NCBI RefSeq assembly: GCF_018687715.1
Contig: NC_056762.1
Location: 20,411,364-20,475,363 of the forward strand
Direction of reading: 5' to 3'
From: Carya illinoinensis
Lineage: Eukaryota > Streptophyta > Magnoliopsida > Fagales > Juglandaceae
Length of the DNA stretch: 64,000 bases
The stretch's first letter is position 1, and the number at the start of each line of letters is the position of its first letter. The notes beneath the pieces are model-generated. The model was not told where the DNA came from. It did not search any database and worked only from the letters and a program-made list of their open reading frames with translations. Below, piece after piece: positions 1 to 11,539 of this stretch. The position numbers and the translations under genes were made by a program.

Positions 1-758
1 ACAAAGATAAAAGCTCAGTTAATGTAATCCAGAGTCAACCCATGGTCATCACAATTCTAAGCTTCATGCGAAGGTTCACAAAATTTGATACCCAAGTACT
101 TAATAGATTTCATACTTGAATATTAATCTATCCATTCTTGGCACAGGATTGCTTTTGTAATCAACCATTTTTTTTTTTAATTTTATTTTATGGAATTTCT
201 ACTTTTCAATTAAGGAACTCGATTCTATGTCCTCTATTCCTACAAAGAATCTGCAGATTCTCAGGTGTGGTGCAGCAACCATAAACAAAGGCCATGGTTT
301 TATTTTCTTCTCGTCCTGGTGTAAGAAGGGCAGGGGATGGCTTAGTTAGGAAGACATAATTTAGCCTAGAATGCAAGTTACTATCGTCATCCAGTCATTA
401 TAATCGATGCCAAAATCACAAATTTCTGATCTGTGTTCAATTTTTTTAAGATGTTCTACATGGAGTGCACGGCTGCATGATGTTGAAGTAGACAGAAATT
501 TAAATTATGGAAGCGAAGCATAATCTGAATATGCAAAGAAGCCTAGTGACCTTAGATACTTGCAAAGAAGAAAAAGGAAAAGTGAGATGCATCAACCTGT
601 ACGTTGCAAGCAAACTTATCGACTTGGAGGGATGGCTAGGTCACCTCTTCCAGTGCTCAATTCACAATCCTCTCCCCGTTCTTTCAATTTATGATGTTGT
701 ACACCAAATGATCCCGAAGGTGATTGGTGATAGTACGGATACCTTATTCTTTGCTCAC
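1..758. other. No gene recognised
   Basis: This stretch lies downstream of the PPR gene, which is on the minus strand. It is AT-rich with short homopolymer runs, for example the T run near 169-178. A 110-codon reading frame at 507-839 on the plus strand runs into the MITE at its 3' end, resembles no family I know and has a low-complexity Phe/Lys tail, so I treat it as chance. Confidence 0.5.
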
Positions 759-973
759 TTTTACAAAACATTTCATTCATTTCATCTCATCTTATTTAAT
801 CAGTACAATTTTTTCAAATTTAAACACAAAATAAAATAAACAATTCAACTTTTTCAAATTTCAATACAAAAATAATATTAAAATAATATATTCTAATAAT
901 ATTTTATTCAACTTTTAACTTTAATCTCAATTTATCTCAACTTATCTCATCCCATCTCTGAAAATAAACGAGG
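759..973. mobile_element. AT-rich MITE, copy 1
   Basis: This is one of six related AT-rich elements in the window. Shared landmarks in order are a TTTCATCTCATCTTA-type end, CAATTCAACTTTTTCAAAT, an AATAATATTA block, TTTTATTCAACTTT and a closing TTATCTCATCCCATCTCTGA before AAACGAGG. The left terminus is worn, so its start is approximate. No coding capacity. It ends about 150 bases from the stop codon of the PPR gene. Confidence 0.65.
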
Positions 974-1125
974 ATGCATCTTAATTTTGCATACTAACTA
1001 AAAAAAGGGACTATTTCATTTTCTGCACAATGTTAATTTGCCTTCTTTCCCATTTATCACAGGCAAAATAATCAGAGTTTTCCATCGACACAATCCGATG
1101 GTATACTTTCAGAAGAAACCCAATG

Positions 1126-3072
1126 TTAGAGGTCAGGCATATATCCATACTCATGTAGACGAGCAGTCAATGAATTTAATGCAACATATATAAGTTTGGC
1201 TTCAGGATGGGTCCGATCACGCGTAATGAAAGTATGGACACCATTCTTGAGTTCAATCCAGCTACATCCTGGTGTCTTTTTCACATTTTGTTGCCTCATT
1301 GCATGTCTAATTTCTGACACCTCTTCATATCGCCCAATTACTCCATATATATTTGACATCAATACATAATTTCCACAGTGCCCTTGCTCAAGTTTAAATA
1401 TCTCTCTTACAACAATGTCAGCAAGGTCAGCATTATCATGTAGCCGGCATGCTGCTAGCAAAGCTCTCCACACCACAGAATTGGCCTCAATAGGCATTGT
1501 TCGTGCTAGTTTGTAAGCCTCCTCAAGCTGCCCAGCTCGACCCAGCATGTCAATAACACAAGTATAATGCTCAATAGTTGGATCCAAACCATACTTCAAT
1601 TTCATAAGCATCAAGAACTCACGACCCTGTCTCACGAAGCCTGCATGGCTGCAAGCAGACAATACCCCAATAAATGTGATTTCATCGGGCTTTATTTGTG
1701 CCTCACACATACAAGAAAACAGGTGTAATGCCTCGTTACCATAACCCTGCATGCCATAACCCATTGTCATGATGTTCCAGGATGCTACATCCTTGTTGCT
1801 CATCTTATTGAAAACCGAATGAGCATCTCTCATACTCCCACACTTAGCATACATGTCCATAACAGCATTATTGACAAGCACATCATCCCTATCTTTATTA
1901 TTGGCTTCCTTTTCAAAACCATTGACTATCATATACCCATGAATCTGTCGTCCATGCATTAATGCAACCAGATTAGAGCAAGCAGGTAAGACTGCTGTGA
2001 CAGTAACCAAATCAGGCCGCACGCCAGCACCTAACATCCTATCAAAAAGTCTTAAAGTACCATCATAATCACCGCATTGTCCATGAACAGCTATGATCGA
2101 GTTCCATGAAAATATATCTTTCTCATCCATCATCTCAAAAATATCTAAAGCATCTCCAATACACTTGCATTTTCCATACATATCAATCAATGCATTGGAA
2201 ACTGCAAGACCAGAAACATACCCCATTTTCATTGCTATTCCATGAATTGCCCTCCCATTATTGAACTCCTCAAACAAAGCTAAAACCGACAAGACACCAG
2301 TAATGGTAAACCTACTAGGAACAACCCCTTTTCTTCCCATTGTCCTAAAAGTCTCCAAAGCCTCCTCATACCTCCCAATTTGCGCATAACCATTAACCAT
2401 TGCATTCCAAAGCACAACATCCCTCACTGGCATTTCCTCAAAAACCTCCTGTGCTTCTTCCATTAACCCAAATTTCAAATAAGTATTAACCAAAGCACTT
2501 CCGACAAACATATCCAGCTCCAACCCAAGTTTAAACAACAACCCATGAATCTTCCTAACCTCCAAAACCTCCATAACATCGCAACAAGTTTTGACCACAG
2601 ATGGAAAGGTAAACTTGTCCGGCATAACACCCACCCACCTCATATGCTTATAAAACTCAAAACCATCTTCCGCAAGCCCATTTGAAACAAAACCAGAAAT
2701 GATTGAGTTATAGGCAAACACATTCTGATCATTACTTCGATAATTAAAGACCAGAACTGCATCTTCCATTCGGTTGCACTTGGAGTACATGTTGATCAGG
2801 CTGGTGATGGATAGAGGAGAGTTGAGGAAGCCATTGGTGAGCATGCTGGAGTGAATTTGTTTGCCTCTGGTGAGATTTTTGTGGTGGGCACAGCTTTGTA
2901 ACGAGGAAATGTAGGTGGCCAGTCCATGGTGAGACTCGAATAAGTTGAGTTGCACCGTAGACGATGAAGAAGAGAATCGGGGAACCAAGCAAGAAATTTT
3001 TTCTATTACTGTTCTGGAGAAGATGGTCCCTTCTAGTTTGCTCCATGTCCATGCGTCTCTTGTGAGCTGCAT
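1126..3072 (-). CDS. PLS-class pentatricopeptide repeat protein with E/E+ tail
   Basis: A single uninterrupted 648-codon frame, as usual for PLS-class PPR genes. After an N-terminal segment of about 50 residues, rich in Ser, Thr and Arg and consistent with organelle targeting, tandem degenerate 31-36-residue repeats run to about residue 530. They carry typical PPR phrases such as GKQIHSSML, NALIDMYGKC, SWNSIIAVHGQCG and VLSACSHAG. An E motif follows (VVWRALLAACRLHDNADLA) and then an E+ motif from about 602 (GCSWIELKNGVHTFITRDRTHPEAK) to the end. No DYW deaminase domain is present. The family binds organellar RNA in mitochondria or plastids, and E+ members usually recruit C-to-U editing factors in trans. 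From memory it resembles Arabidopsis At3g14730; its RNA target is unknown. The first Met overlaps a possible splice acceptor, so the start is uncertain; the next in-frame Met is about 75 codons in. Probably functional. Confidence 0.92.
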   Translation of the reverse strand: MQLTRDAWTWSKLEGTIFSRTVIEKISCLVPRFSSSSSTVQLNLFESHHGLATYISSLQSCAHHKNLTRGKQIHSSMLTNGFLNSPLSITSLINMYSKCNRMEDAVLVFNYRSNDQNVFAYNSIISGFVSNGLAEDGFEFYKHMRWVGVMPDKFTFPSVVKTCCDVMEVLEVRKIHGLLFKLGLELDMFVGSALVNTYLKFGLMEEAQEVFEEMPVRDVVLWNAMVNGYAQIGRYEEALETFRTMGRKGVVPSRFTITGVLSVLALFEEFNNGRAIHGIAMKMGYVSGLAVSNALIDMYGKCKCIGDALDIFEMMDEKDIFSWNSIIAVHGQCGDYDGTLRLFDRMLGAGVRPDLVTVTAVLPACSNLVALMHGRQIHGYMIVNGFEKEANNKDRDDVLVNNAVMDMYAKCGSMRDAHSVFNKMSNKDVASWNIMTMGYGMQGYGNEALHLFSCMCEAQIKPDEITFIGVLSACSHAGFVRQGREFLMLMKLKYGLDPTIEHYTCVIDMLGRAGQLEEAYKLARTMPIEANSVVWRALLAACRLHDNADLADIVVREIFKLEQGHCGNYVLMSNIYGVIGRYEEVSEIRHAMRQQNVKKTPGCSWIELKNGVHTFITRDRTHPEAKLIYVALNSLTARLHEYGYMPDL

Positions 3073-3246
3073 AAGGCAAAGAATGATCTGGATTCAATCA
3101 AGTGAAACTCTCAGCGACAGTTGTAATCAATTGAAAATATAGATGAAACACAGCTATAACATGAACAGCATTAGAATTTAATGAACCAATAGGGTATCTT
3201 TGTCCATCGAGGTTATGTTCTAAATAAAACCAGCGAAGGAACTTAC
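3067..3246 (-). other. Possible 5' leader intron of the PPR gene
   Basis: On the minus strand a consensus-like donor, AACTT|GTAAGTT, lies at 3246 and a plausible acceptor, TTGCCTTATGCAG|CTCAC, ends at 3067, a 180-nt GT-AG interval. Its last bases are the ATGCAG that also supplies the annotated Met. Removing it would delete that Met and put an out-of-frame ATG first, so either the intron is unused or translation starts elsewhere. Unproven. Confidence 0.3.
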
Positions 3247-3367
3247 AAGTTGTTTGGGATGCGAGAGCAACTCGGTCCTCTTGTCTAGGAACCTGTCTTC
3301 TTCCGTAGAACTCCCTCTCGGGTTACAAGTTAACAGCTGTCTACTTCACTGAAACGGAATGAAAAAA

Positions 3368-3382
3368 AAAATATATAAATGA
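3368..3382 (-). promoter_or_regulatory. TATA-like box upstream of the PPR gene
   Basis: Read on the minus strand the sequence is ATTTATATATTTTT, a TATA-type motif about 300 bases upstream of the PPR start codon. It sits at a sensible distance ahead of the leader that contains the possible splice donor at 3246. Only the motif and its placement support this. Confidence 0.35.
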
Positions 3383-3599
3383 AATAGCGCCACAAAGCTT
3401 TGTGACCATTAGGGCTGAAAACCGAAGCGTCCGCGTCGGTTTTGGCGTCAAATCAAAACCTCACCAACGTGGAAGAATGATGCTTACAACCGCCGAAATT
3501 GATCAACTAGGGGAGAGAAAACCGATTCCATTGGTCTTGACTTGCGTCGGCGCGGTCTTCGATCTTGTCACAACCCCTATGAGAATTGTCTGAAACCAC

Positions 3600-4800
3600 A
3601 CCTTGACATGACTCATGGAGGGTCAGGATAGTCACATGTCTAGCTTGCTTGCATGCCTTGGCTTAGATAATGACACGCAACGAGCAACCATAGAGGCTAT
3701 TGGCTGTGCGCATGCATGCGTGCCCCAGCACCACTTAGCGAGGCTAGTGGCGTGCTTTCACAGGCACGCCATCCAGTACACGACTCTAGCCTGTGCCTTG
3801 CAGGCGAGGCTAGTGGCATGCCCACCAGGCATGTCATCCAGTGCGCGGCTCCAGCCTGTGCCTTGTAGCCCCATAACCCAGACCATCAACTTGGCCCGTG
3901 CATGCTCATCGCCCAGGTCACCAACCCGGGCCATGTAGGACCACCGTCCAAACCATTTGACTGGGCACCATAGCAGCAACACGGCATCACCCTGTGCCCA
4001 CCATTAGGCCTAGGCTTGGCACCATGCCATGCCCATCATCAGCAGGCCATGCACAGCGCCATGTCGTGCCCACCACTAGAACAACGCATGGCACCATGCC
4101 ATGTCATGTAGCAAGCCGTGGACCAGACCATAACTAACCTAGCCGTGGACCATGCACCACCATAGCACCATGGGCCATGCATGCCACAGCCATCATGGGC
4201 TAAATTATTTATTTTATTATTTATTTTATTTAAAGACTTGTTAATTATTATTTCATTTACTTATTTATTTATTTTAATTTGCCTAGGGACCTTTTGGGGG
4301 TTTCCACTTTGTAAACTCTATAAATAGGATACTTAGATATTTCATTAGGATCTTTTGTCATTTTGAACATTGAGTGGCCAGGCATAGGCTTGGGAGTTTA
4401 TCATTTTCGGTGCTTCTAGCGCTTGGGCTATTTTGGGGTGCAATCCGTGAATTCCTAAGGAGAGAATCACACCTTGCAATTCGTGAATATGTGTGATTCG
4501 ATTTATCATTTAATATATTGAGATTTCCATTCAATTCTTTGTGCAATTCATGAATTAAAGATTGTTTGGGTCCTTTGTTCTTTTCATTTTCTCTTTTTGT
4601 GTTTTTGTTGGAGTTTTGTTGATTGATTGGAGTAGAGAGGCTAAATCCTTCATTAGGATTTCGGTTTGTGTGGTGGATTGCAATATCTCTTGTGTTAATG
4701 TGTTTTCTCACATGTTCATGAGATTTTCTTAAAGTTTCTTGAGGATTCCCATCTCCCAAACACATATTTCGATCAGCCTATCCCTTTGCCTTTCACACCA
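3600..4800 (+). mobile_element. LTR-like fragment with TATA box (unclassified)
   Basis: A GC-richer block (3600-4200) dense in CATGCC, CACCAT and GGCC motifs is followed by an AT-rich run and then CTCTATAAATAGG at 4314-4326, a good TATA box. After it comes a short leader-like region. Repeat-rich U3, TATA and leader is the layout of a plant LTR. I could not define TG/CA ends or a target duplication, and no retroelement protein lies next to it. A decayed solo LTR is my best guess. Confidence 0.35.
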
Positions 4801-5681
4801 CCTTCAATTAGCATAAACCACAAAACCCTAGCCCCACATCAAGCCCTACACGCCACCCTCATATTCCTATAACCAAACAAGCCCATAAACCCTAAGATCT
4901 CACTTGAAGAATTCAGCCATAGCTTCTTTGGCTTGGTCAAAACCCTAGATGCTACTTTTTCTCATTTCCATTTTCCTTCCATAATTTGATTGGTCATCAT
5001 CCCTTGATTGACTCACTCAAATTCCATTTCCCTCCAAAACAATTCAGCCCCTTATCTATCCCACTCATTTTCGACCAACCCTAATCCATCTAGATCTCAA
5101 AATCTCAATTCCTACATTTTAGAAATTACACAATTCCTAACTTTTAGGATCTCCACAAGCCACCTTTGCCCTAGCCATGTACCCCTACTAGCCTTGGCCG
5201 AAACCCTTCATCAAACCTAGCCTCAATCATTCATCTCTAGACCTTAGCCAAGATTGCCCATCATCCAACCCTAGCACACAAGTGGTGCCTAGCATCCCAA
5301 TGGTCACTTAGCTGTGCATCATCATCACCCAACCCGTGATCACCTAACTCAAACACCATCCATACTTCCCACCATTGAACCCTAGCCTCATCTCACCCAA
5401 GCTTCCTTTGGGCTACACGTGATCTACACCAAGTAAAGGAGTCCTATTGATCACTTGAGGAGCAACAAGGAGAGGATCAGACCCTTAGTGTTTGGAGACT
5501 TGACCGAGGTCCCCAACAGGTCTGCCATTGGCGTTGTCTGCGATGAAGGAGCATCGTCTGCGACTCTACCATGGGTGTGCGAAGAAGCTCTGGTAGGGAG
5601 AAGTACAGAAGAAACTTTGGCTGGAAGAAGAAGACAGAGAAGAAGGAAGGGGGGAGTTCGTTTAATGCCATTTTGGAATGA
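4801..5681. other. No gene recognised (C-rich, CCCTAG-dense spacer)
   Basis: The plus strand has many AACCCTAG-like words and low coding quality. Short frames at 5008-5220 and 5455-5715 show no recognisable domain and a composition like leader or spacer DNA. It may be the downstream part of the LTR-like fragment before it. Confidence 0.4.
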
Positions 5682-5756
5682 GTTTGGCTTAAGCCAAACG
5701 ACGCCGTTCCACTAAATTTTTTTTCTTAGTCAAGGGTCTTAAACGACGCCGTTTCA
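5682..5756. repeat. 18-bp perfect palindrome plus two ACGACGCCGTT motifs
   Basis: GTTTGGCTTAAGCCAAAC at 5682-5699 is a perfect palindrome. It overlaps the first of two copies of AAACGACGCCGTT (5696-5708 and 5741-5753). The latter is itself near-palindromic and is a word I often see in plant intergenic and leader DNA. Function unknown. Confidence 0.6.
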
Positions 5757-5769
5757 CTCATTAAAGTTG

Positions 5770-6560
5770 AAAAGAAAGCAAAGACTCATGAACATTCCCT
5801 CCCTTTAAAACTACATCAGAAAGCCATTAAACCAAAGAAAGTACAAAAAAATTCCATAATTCCCCTTGAGCTTTCTCCTTGTTGAAACATCCCTCATTTC
5901 TTTCCACCCATATACACCACAATAAGCACAAAGGGGCCATCCTCCACATCATAGCCAGTTGAGGATTCTGATGATGCCTATTCTAGCATGCTAAGAGCTC
6001 CGCCACCTTCTTAGGCATAACCCAAGACAACCCGGCTCTACTAAGTAGGCCATCCTATAACTCCCTTGCCACCTCGCAATTAAGAAGAAGATGGTCAATC
6101 GATTTGCCATTGTTCTTACACATATAACACAACTCCATTACGACCATCCCCCGTTTCCTTAAGTTGTCAGTCGTCAAAATCTTTCCTAAAGTTGCAGTCC
6201 AAGTGAAAAAACCAATTTTGGAAGGCACAAGAACTCCTCCAAATACCCTTCCATGGAAATGCAATGGGCTGATAATTAGTTAGCACCTTATAGAAAGATT
6301 TAACAGAAAATGTTTTACTCCTCGAAGGTTTCCACAACATTCAATTGCTCCCATTGCCTCCTATCCTCCTTGAAAAGCAAGTTGAAAAAACCTGTCCTTG
6401 ACTTCCCAATCCTGTGCATTTCTTGAAAAGATCAGATTCCAATGCATAGAACCATTGGCTTGACACAACACATGGAAAATATAGTTTTTCTTCCATGGAA
6501 AATTGAAAATGAAAGCATGTCAAAAGTCTTTGAACTTTTAGAAGCCACAAGTTGTTGGTA
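5770..6560 (-). pseudogene. LINE (L1-type) ORF2 3' end with zinc-binding domain
   Basis: Minus-strand fragments belong to the C-terminal part of a plant L1-type ORF2. The clearest piece, 6264-6055, is the reverse-transcriptase zinc-binding domain: VPSKIGFFTWTATLGKILTTDNLRKRG followed by CYMC and HLLLNCEVA (CxxC and HxxxxC ligands). Towards 5770 the other frames read like the usual tail (LSWVMPKKVAELL, MMWRMAPLCLLWCIWVERNE). Towards 6550 lies the region that normally precedes it (KCTGLGSQGQVFSTCF). Several stops and frame changes make it dead. The RT core is missing, consistent with 5' truncation. Confidence 0.8.
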
Positions 6561-8040
6561 CGAACAAAAACATTTGTATGATTCTTTTAAAAAGCATGAA
6601 ATGAGATGAGTTGTCCATTATATAAAAGGACTTAGTAATCATAAGTCTTTAATTGGTGGCATGAAATTGTTTAGCTCTATGGAATTACAATACACAATTC
6701 CATATGAGAGGAAGCATTCAATGCGACATAAAACATATCAGAGTCCTTTCCTAAGCCAATATTGGATATAACCAACACTGAAGTTTGAAATATAATGAGA
6801 ACATCCCATCCCAGATTAGAATCAACTTTACAAACCATCTTTAATGCTCAAACAATCCAAAAAACCAAGGTGGTAGCGTGTTCAAAACTACTGAAGTCCC
6901 CAAAGTCCTCATGTAAGAAGACATAGGTATGAATGGTAACTTGGTAAATATCTCTGCAATGTACTTGGAGTAACTATCTTCCAATGGATATTTCTCACTA
7001 GCATAAAACAACATATGCTCTACAAATAAAAAATAAATAAAAAATGAGCGAGAAAAAAGCTTATTTGCATCTAACCCCACTTCAAAATTTCAATGTTTGC
7101 TAGGTTAGTCCATATATAAATAAAATCCTTCTATAGTAAGTGACATACTCAAAACAGAGCAATGTGCACATGTTGTCCAAAAAAATAATCCTTCTATAGT
7201 GAGTGACATATACTTCACATGAGAAGCTACGAGCATTCGTTGAGTAACTTTCAATTATCCAAACAATATCTATTGGTATCCAAAAAGCAAGTAGCATCGA
7301 AACTAATGGTAAAAGAGACAAATATATGCAATTGAATATAGAATGCATAATACTATAATACTATATAATAATATCTCCCTAGGTTCCATAGGGTTCAACT
7401 GCATTTTGAGATAAAGCAAGAGAATAAGATTCTAATTTTTTTTTTGGGCTGTTAAATTATGATAACAACAAAAAATAATATTAGTTGCTAAAGTGATAAA
7501 TTCTACATGGAGTCATGGACTGTCATCTTAGTTTCTAAGAGGAAGTAGTAAAACTGGTAGTATCTATATTTTGTAGTTGCATAACTATTGCCTTCAAAGT
7601 CTGATATATTTTCCATTTAATTATCTTTTTTCTTAGCCTTTGGTCTTTGGCTGCTGTTGATGAAATCCCTAAACAACAAAATTTGAAGTTTTGCCGGTGG
7701 CTATTGTTAATCTCCATTACTTCTTTGCCATCTAACTTTTTATAAGAAGGGGCATAGTAGAGTGTGATTGAAGTATTTCAATTTACAGCTCAGAAATTTC
7801 TCAGAAAAATTTCAATGATTGCAGCACCAGAAAACAAAATCAGAATTTTAAAAACTCTCTTGTATCTTTCTTTGAAAGAGCCAATTTGCATAAGGACACA
7901 TGAGGCAATGTCCCAAACATGTGATGTGCTTTATGAAAAAGAAAGAAAAGATGGATCCCCCCTAAGACAACAACCCTTATGCTGGAAACCCAATACAAAC
8001 CCTAATCCTAAAACCTCATAAAATTAACCCACCTAATTAG
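6561..8040. other. AT-rich spacer without a recognisable gene
   Basis: No frame here looks coding. A short segment is duplicated: ATCCTTCTATAGTRAGTGACATA occurs near 7126 and again near 7188. The rest is AT-rich with small homopolymers. Confidence 0.5.
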
Positions 8041-9160
8041 ATAAAATCACCCACTATTTTTCCTTACATTCTATCATTTTTCTCCGTGCTTGTAGAGATA
8101 GCTTCCATGATCCAACCACCTCAAAGAGAGAGCAAGAGAGGCTGAGTCAGAGAGTGAGAAACAGAAAGAGATAGCTGCAAGAGAGAGTGGGTTGTGAGGT
8201 ATATAGAGACGGAGAGATGCATGAGAGAAAGAGATAGAGAGAGAGTTGAGTTTGTGAGAGTGATGCAAGAAAGAGAGCTGAGTCTGTGAGCTGCAAGTCT
8301 GCAAAAGCCAAGATGCGCAACATGGGTTAGAGCGAGTATCGGTTGTTAACTGAGTGTATTTGGAACGGTGCGGTATAATATGGCTAATTTTCATTTTTGA
8401 TTAAACGGGTCGGGTAATTTTGGGTAAAAAAATGGAATAATCGGGTCGCTCAAACAAATCTAGGGAGTAGTCACTATTTGGCAATAGTCGCATCACACAT
8501 GACATGGCCTAAGCAAATTGACCAATTTCTCTCTAAGCCGCCTCACCCCAAAGGCCCCCTCGAATTTGAAATCCCTAATAATGGCAAGCGAAGTTATTGG
8601 GGCTATGTGAGTTACGATGGAGAAGGAAGGGGGGTTACCGTGACTTGGGTTCGACGGTAGGGGTTGCTGGGAGGTCATGGGACTCAGTGGTGGTGGCTGG
8701 GTTGGCGTACGATGGCGGCATGGTGGTGAGAGAGGGGGATACCTATTTCAAGTTGTGAGCTGCGATGGAGAGGGAGGAGGGGGTTGCTGTGACTTGGGTT
8801 TGATGGGGGCTATTGCTTGGAGGTTGTGAGGCTTGGTGGTGGTGGCTGGGCTGGCGTATGACAGTGGCATGGTGGCTAAATCTGTGTGTGAGACCCATTT
8901 TGGGAGGGGAGAGGGAGCTGCGTGTGAGGGCAGCTGTGGAGGCTCAAAGGTGGCTAGAGGGTCGCTGGTGTGAGGATGAGTCGGTTAGGTGATCAGTGGT
9001 GCTGCTGAGTGGCCGACAGTGGCTGAGTAAGCTAAGGGAGAGAAACCCCTTTGGGGTGCTGTCGTGTGTGGTTAAAAAAAAAAAGCAAAAGTAGTCAAGT
9101 AGTGTGTGCAATGTGTGCACTACTACAATGGCTACTCTGTAGTAAAACTCTTTTTGTTTA
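8041..9160. repeat. Purine-rich tract, then a 148-bp tandem duplication
   Basis: From 8110 to 8290 the plus strand is dominated by imperfect GAGA. From 8606 a G-rich unit of about 148 bp (landmarks GATGGAGA.GGAGG, GTGACTTGGGTT, GGTGGTGGCTGGG, GGCATGGTGG) is followed by a diverged second unit from about 8754 to 8900. The G-rich skew runs on to about 9060. Short frames on both strands (8478-8678) come from this composition and I reject them as genes. Origin unclear. Confidence 0.55.
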
Positions 9161-10179
9161 GCCCTATTCGGGGTGAATCCTCTAACCTAAAATCTACCCT
9201 AATATACTGAAAAAAAAAAAAATCCACCCTAATAAAAACTTAAATACAAAAAGTCCTCTCTAAAATCAAATGATTGAAAAATTCTTTAAAAAATAAACTT
9301 CATACTAGCAAATTTTTTCTTAACTCAAACAAATTCACTTATTTTACCACACTTATCTCACATTTCCACTTATAATCCTATCACGTGTCATTTATTTCAA
9401 CTGTCACAACCATTAAAGTCATTTGAAAAAGATCATGGAAAAAGGGATGAGTCCATCGACTCAATAAGCATTGAAGATATACTAGTGTGTAAATATGAGC
9501 CAATTATAGAATGTAGAAATAGACAGTTCTAAAAAAATGACAGTGGTATTTTTACATTTCTTTGTCAATAATAATTTTTACAAAAGACCTTAGGCACAAG
9601 CGTACCGAACAACATTAGATACAGAAACAGGGGCCATCCCATGGTAAGGTTGTGCATATTTGCTGTTAGCCAAGAAGAATATAAATCACTATTTTGTCAC
9701 CAATGTGAGTGCATTCAAAACAGAGACCATGTTTATCTCGTGGCAGGGTTGTGCATTTTGCGATATCCAAACAAAACATAAATCACTGTCACCAAAGTGA
9801 TTGTAGTTAGAACAAAGGCCACTATTATATCCTGTGGTAGGGCTAGAAATCAGGGCAAAATAAAATCTTATGCTCAGGATTTTCAGATACAATGCAATAA
9901 TTGAATAATATACTGATTAGATAATATCATATAATTAGATAAAATATTTCAAACTTAATGTTCACATCTTATGCAATAGAAAAACATAGTACAAAAATTG
10001 CTCATGTCTACACCAGTCATGATAAAATATCACATTTTCATGTTTAGATACAAAGAATAGTACAAAAAATAATCAATATTTTTAAAACAATATGTATAAG
10101 TTTTTCACAAAATCAAGCACATTCAGTTTTTGACGAAGTCTAGCATATGAGTACTGCTTACTTGACATGTGGATTGTAT

Positions 10180-10180
<1 letters not shown>

Positions 10181-10260
<80 letters not shown>
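10181..10260. repeat. (GA)n microsatellite, about 80 bp
   Basis: An uninterrupted AG/GA dinucleotide run. It sits inside LTR-like copy 1 and abuts MITE copy 2. Confidence 0.95.
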
Positions 10261-10262
<2 letters not shown>

Positions 10263-10483
10263 GAATAAAAATATATAAATTTTAAATATCATTAGAATAT
10301 AATTTTTAATATAATTTTTATTTTAAGATTTGAAAATTTTGAATTATTTTTTGTGCTTTGTTTAGAAGTTTGAAAAATTTGTAATAATTAGATGAAAAAA
10401 TTGAAGAATTGAAGTTGAAAAATATTTGTATTTGAATGATGTTTGGGAAGGAGATGAGACTTAACATCCAAACAGGGCCTAAG
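10261..10483. mobile_element. AT-rich MITE, copy 2
   Basis: Opposite orientation to copy 1. It runs from TTGAATAAAAATAT through TTTTAAGATTTGAAAATTTTG and TTTGTAATAATTAGATGA to GAGATGAGACTTAACATCCAAACAGGGCC, the usual terminus. The left terminal repeat has been replaced by the GA microsatellite, so this copy is truncated. Confidence 0.6.
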
Positions 10484-11044
10484 ATATTAATAACTCATAC
10501 CAATACAACACCAACCTAACTAAAAAAATTCTATAACCTGAACCATAGCTCAATAAGAGCCAAAATCCATTAGCCCAAAAACAGTCCATAAACAAATAGT
10601 CCACCATGGTGCCTCGAGTGTATAATGATCCAAGCACAACATTCCAAAACACTACTCTACCAATAGATTAGCCTAATGTCCTTGGATTTACTTAAATCCC
10701 ATTCCAACACACATCACATTTACATTTGTATTCTCGATACATCAAAATAGCAACTCACATCTTCCAAAATCAACCAAGCCATGAAATTACTCCAACCACA
10801 ATTCCAACATCCAACAAAGACAACCCAATCTTCCAGTAGGCACCAAATAAATCAGTCACGAAAACTAAGGATGATAGAGTGGGTAGAGATTGAGGGTACC
10901 TTACTCAACTTGGAGTAGTGGTCAGTCAATTCGAGAGTGAGGTGACACTGCCTAGAGATGGTTCGTGGTGCTCTGAAACACTTAGCAAAATGAGGTGGTG
11001 GTGCTGCCTTCAGTGGACTCTACTAGTCGCAAGGGCTATCCCAC

Positions 11045-11047
<3 letters not shown>

Positions 11048-11122
<75 letters not shown>
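11048..11122. repeat. (GA)n microsatellite flanking a gypsy insertion (left side)
   Basis: A GA run of about 74 bp that ends where the 5' LTR of the gypsy element starts. A second run (16168-16229) begins where the 3' LTR ends. The element therefore appears to have inserted into one GA tract, which also hides its target duplication. Confidence 0.9.
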
Positions 11123-11123
<1 letters not shown>

Positions 11124-11509
11124 GATGTGAGCCTAGGTCAAGACGGGGGAATATCGTCTACTAGGGCTACGTTAGATGGGGAATTTTCTTATTTGTTTGG
11201 GATAGTTTTGTACTTTCTATTTTAATTGTTGTAGTTGGGTCAGTAGTTTATGTTGAGTGGGTCAGGGGCTGTTTATGAGTCATGGGTCGTTCAATTTAGT
11301 GGGTTAATTTGTAAGTTAATGTATTCGTGGGTATGCACGATTTTGCACACTTAGGAAGTAAGTTATTTTTTGTTTGTTTATATATTATACTGTTGGGGTT
11401 GAATGAAGATTATCTTTAGCCCTAATTCTTTTGTGTGAATTGTGGAGGCTGGTTGGCTCCTTAAATTGCAAGCAAAAAAATTATTTGTTAATTATTCGAT
11501 TTGTAATTA
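11123..11509 (+). repeat. 5' LTR of the non-autonomous gypsy element
   Basis: It begins TGATGTGAGCCTAGG directly after the GA tract and ends just before the primer-binding-like TTGGTCTCAAAGCC. The exact last base is uncertain because the canonical CA is not clear. It is noticeably diverged from the 3' LTR, so the insertion is old. Confidence 0.75.
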
Positions 11510-11539
11510 GTTGGTCTCAAAGCCATACTCCCGCGATAT

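Larger units (their letters stand above)
9160..11122 (-). mobile_element. Dispersed LTR-like repeat, copy 1 (left part)
   Basis: This aligns by eye, block after block and at roughly 80% or better, with 17440-21830. Shared words include GATGAGTCCATCGACTCA, CAATGCAATAA near an ATTAGATAAAATAT block, CCATTAGCCCAAAA-type and GTAGAGATTGAGGGTACCTTACTCAACT. Parts also match the solo LTR at 54743-57836 (CATGTTTA...GTGGCAGGGTTGTGCAT), which indicates an LTR in minus orientation. It is interrupted by a (GA)n tract and MITE (10181-10483), and at 11123 by a gypsy element. The left end near TGTTTAGCCC is degraded and the right end beyond 16230 was not found. Confidence 0.55.

Noticed and set aside
2744..3097. 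117-codon minus-strand frame overlapping the PPR start
   Set aside because: It is out of frame with the PPR protein, has no family resemblance and would matter only if the unproven leader intron is used.
3615..3982. Overlapping frames of 107 and 74 codons in the CATGCC-rich block
   Set aside because: High GC and short tandem words leave both strands open; no recognisable protein.
8478..8678. 60-codon frames on both strands of the G-rich tandem unit
   Set aside because: Composition-driven and mirrored on the two strands, with no domain.
10918..11225. Two plus-strand frames with Arg-Glu repeats
   Set aside because: They read through the GA microsatellite and across the boundary of a gypsy LTR.
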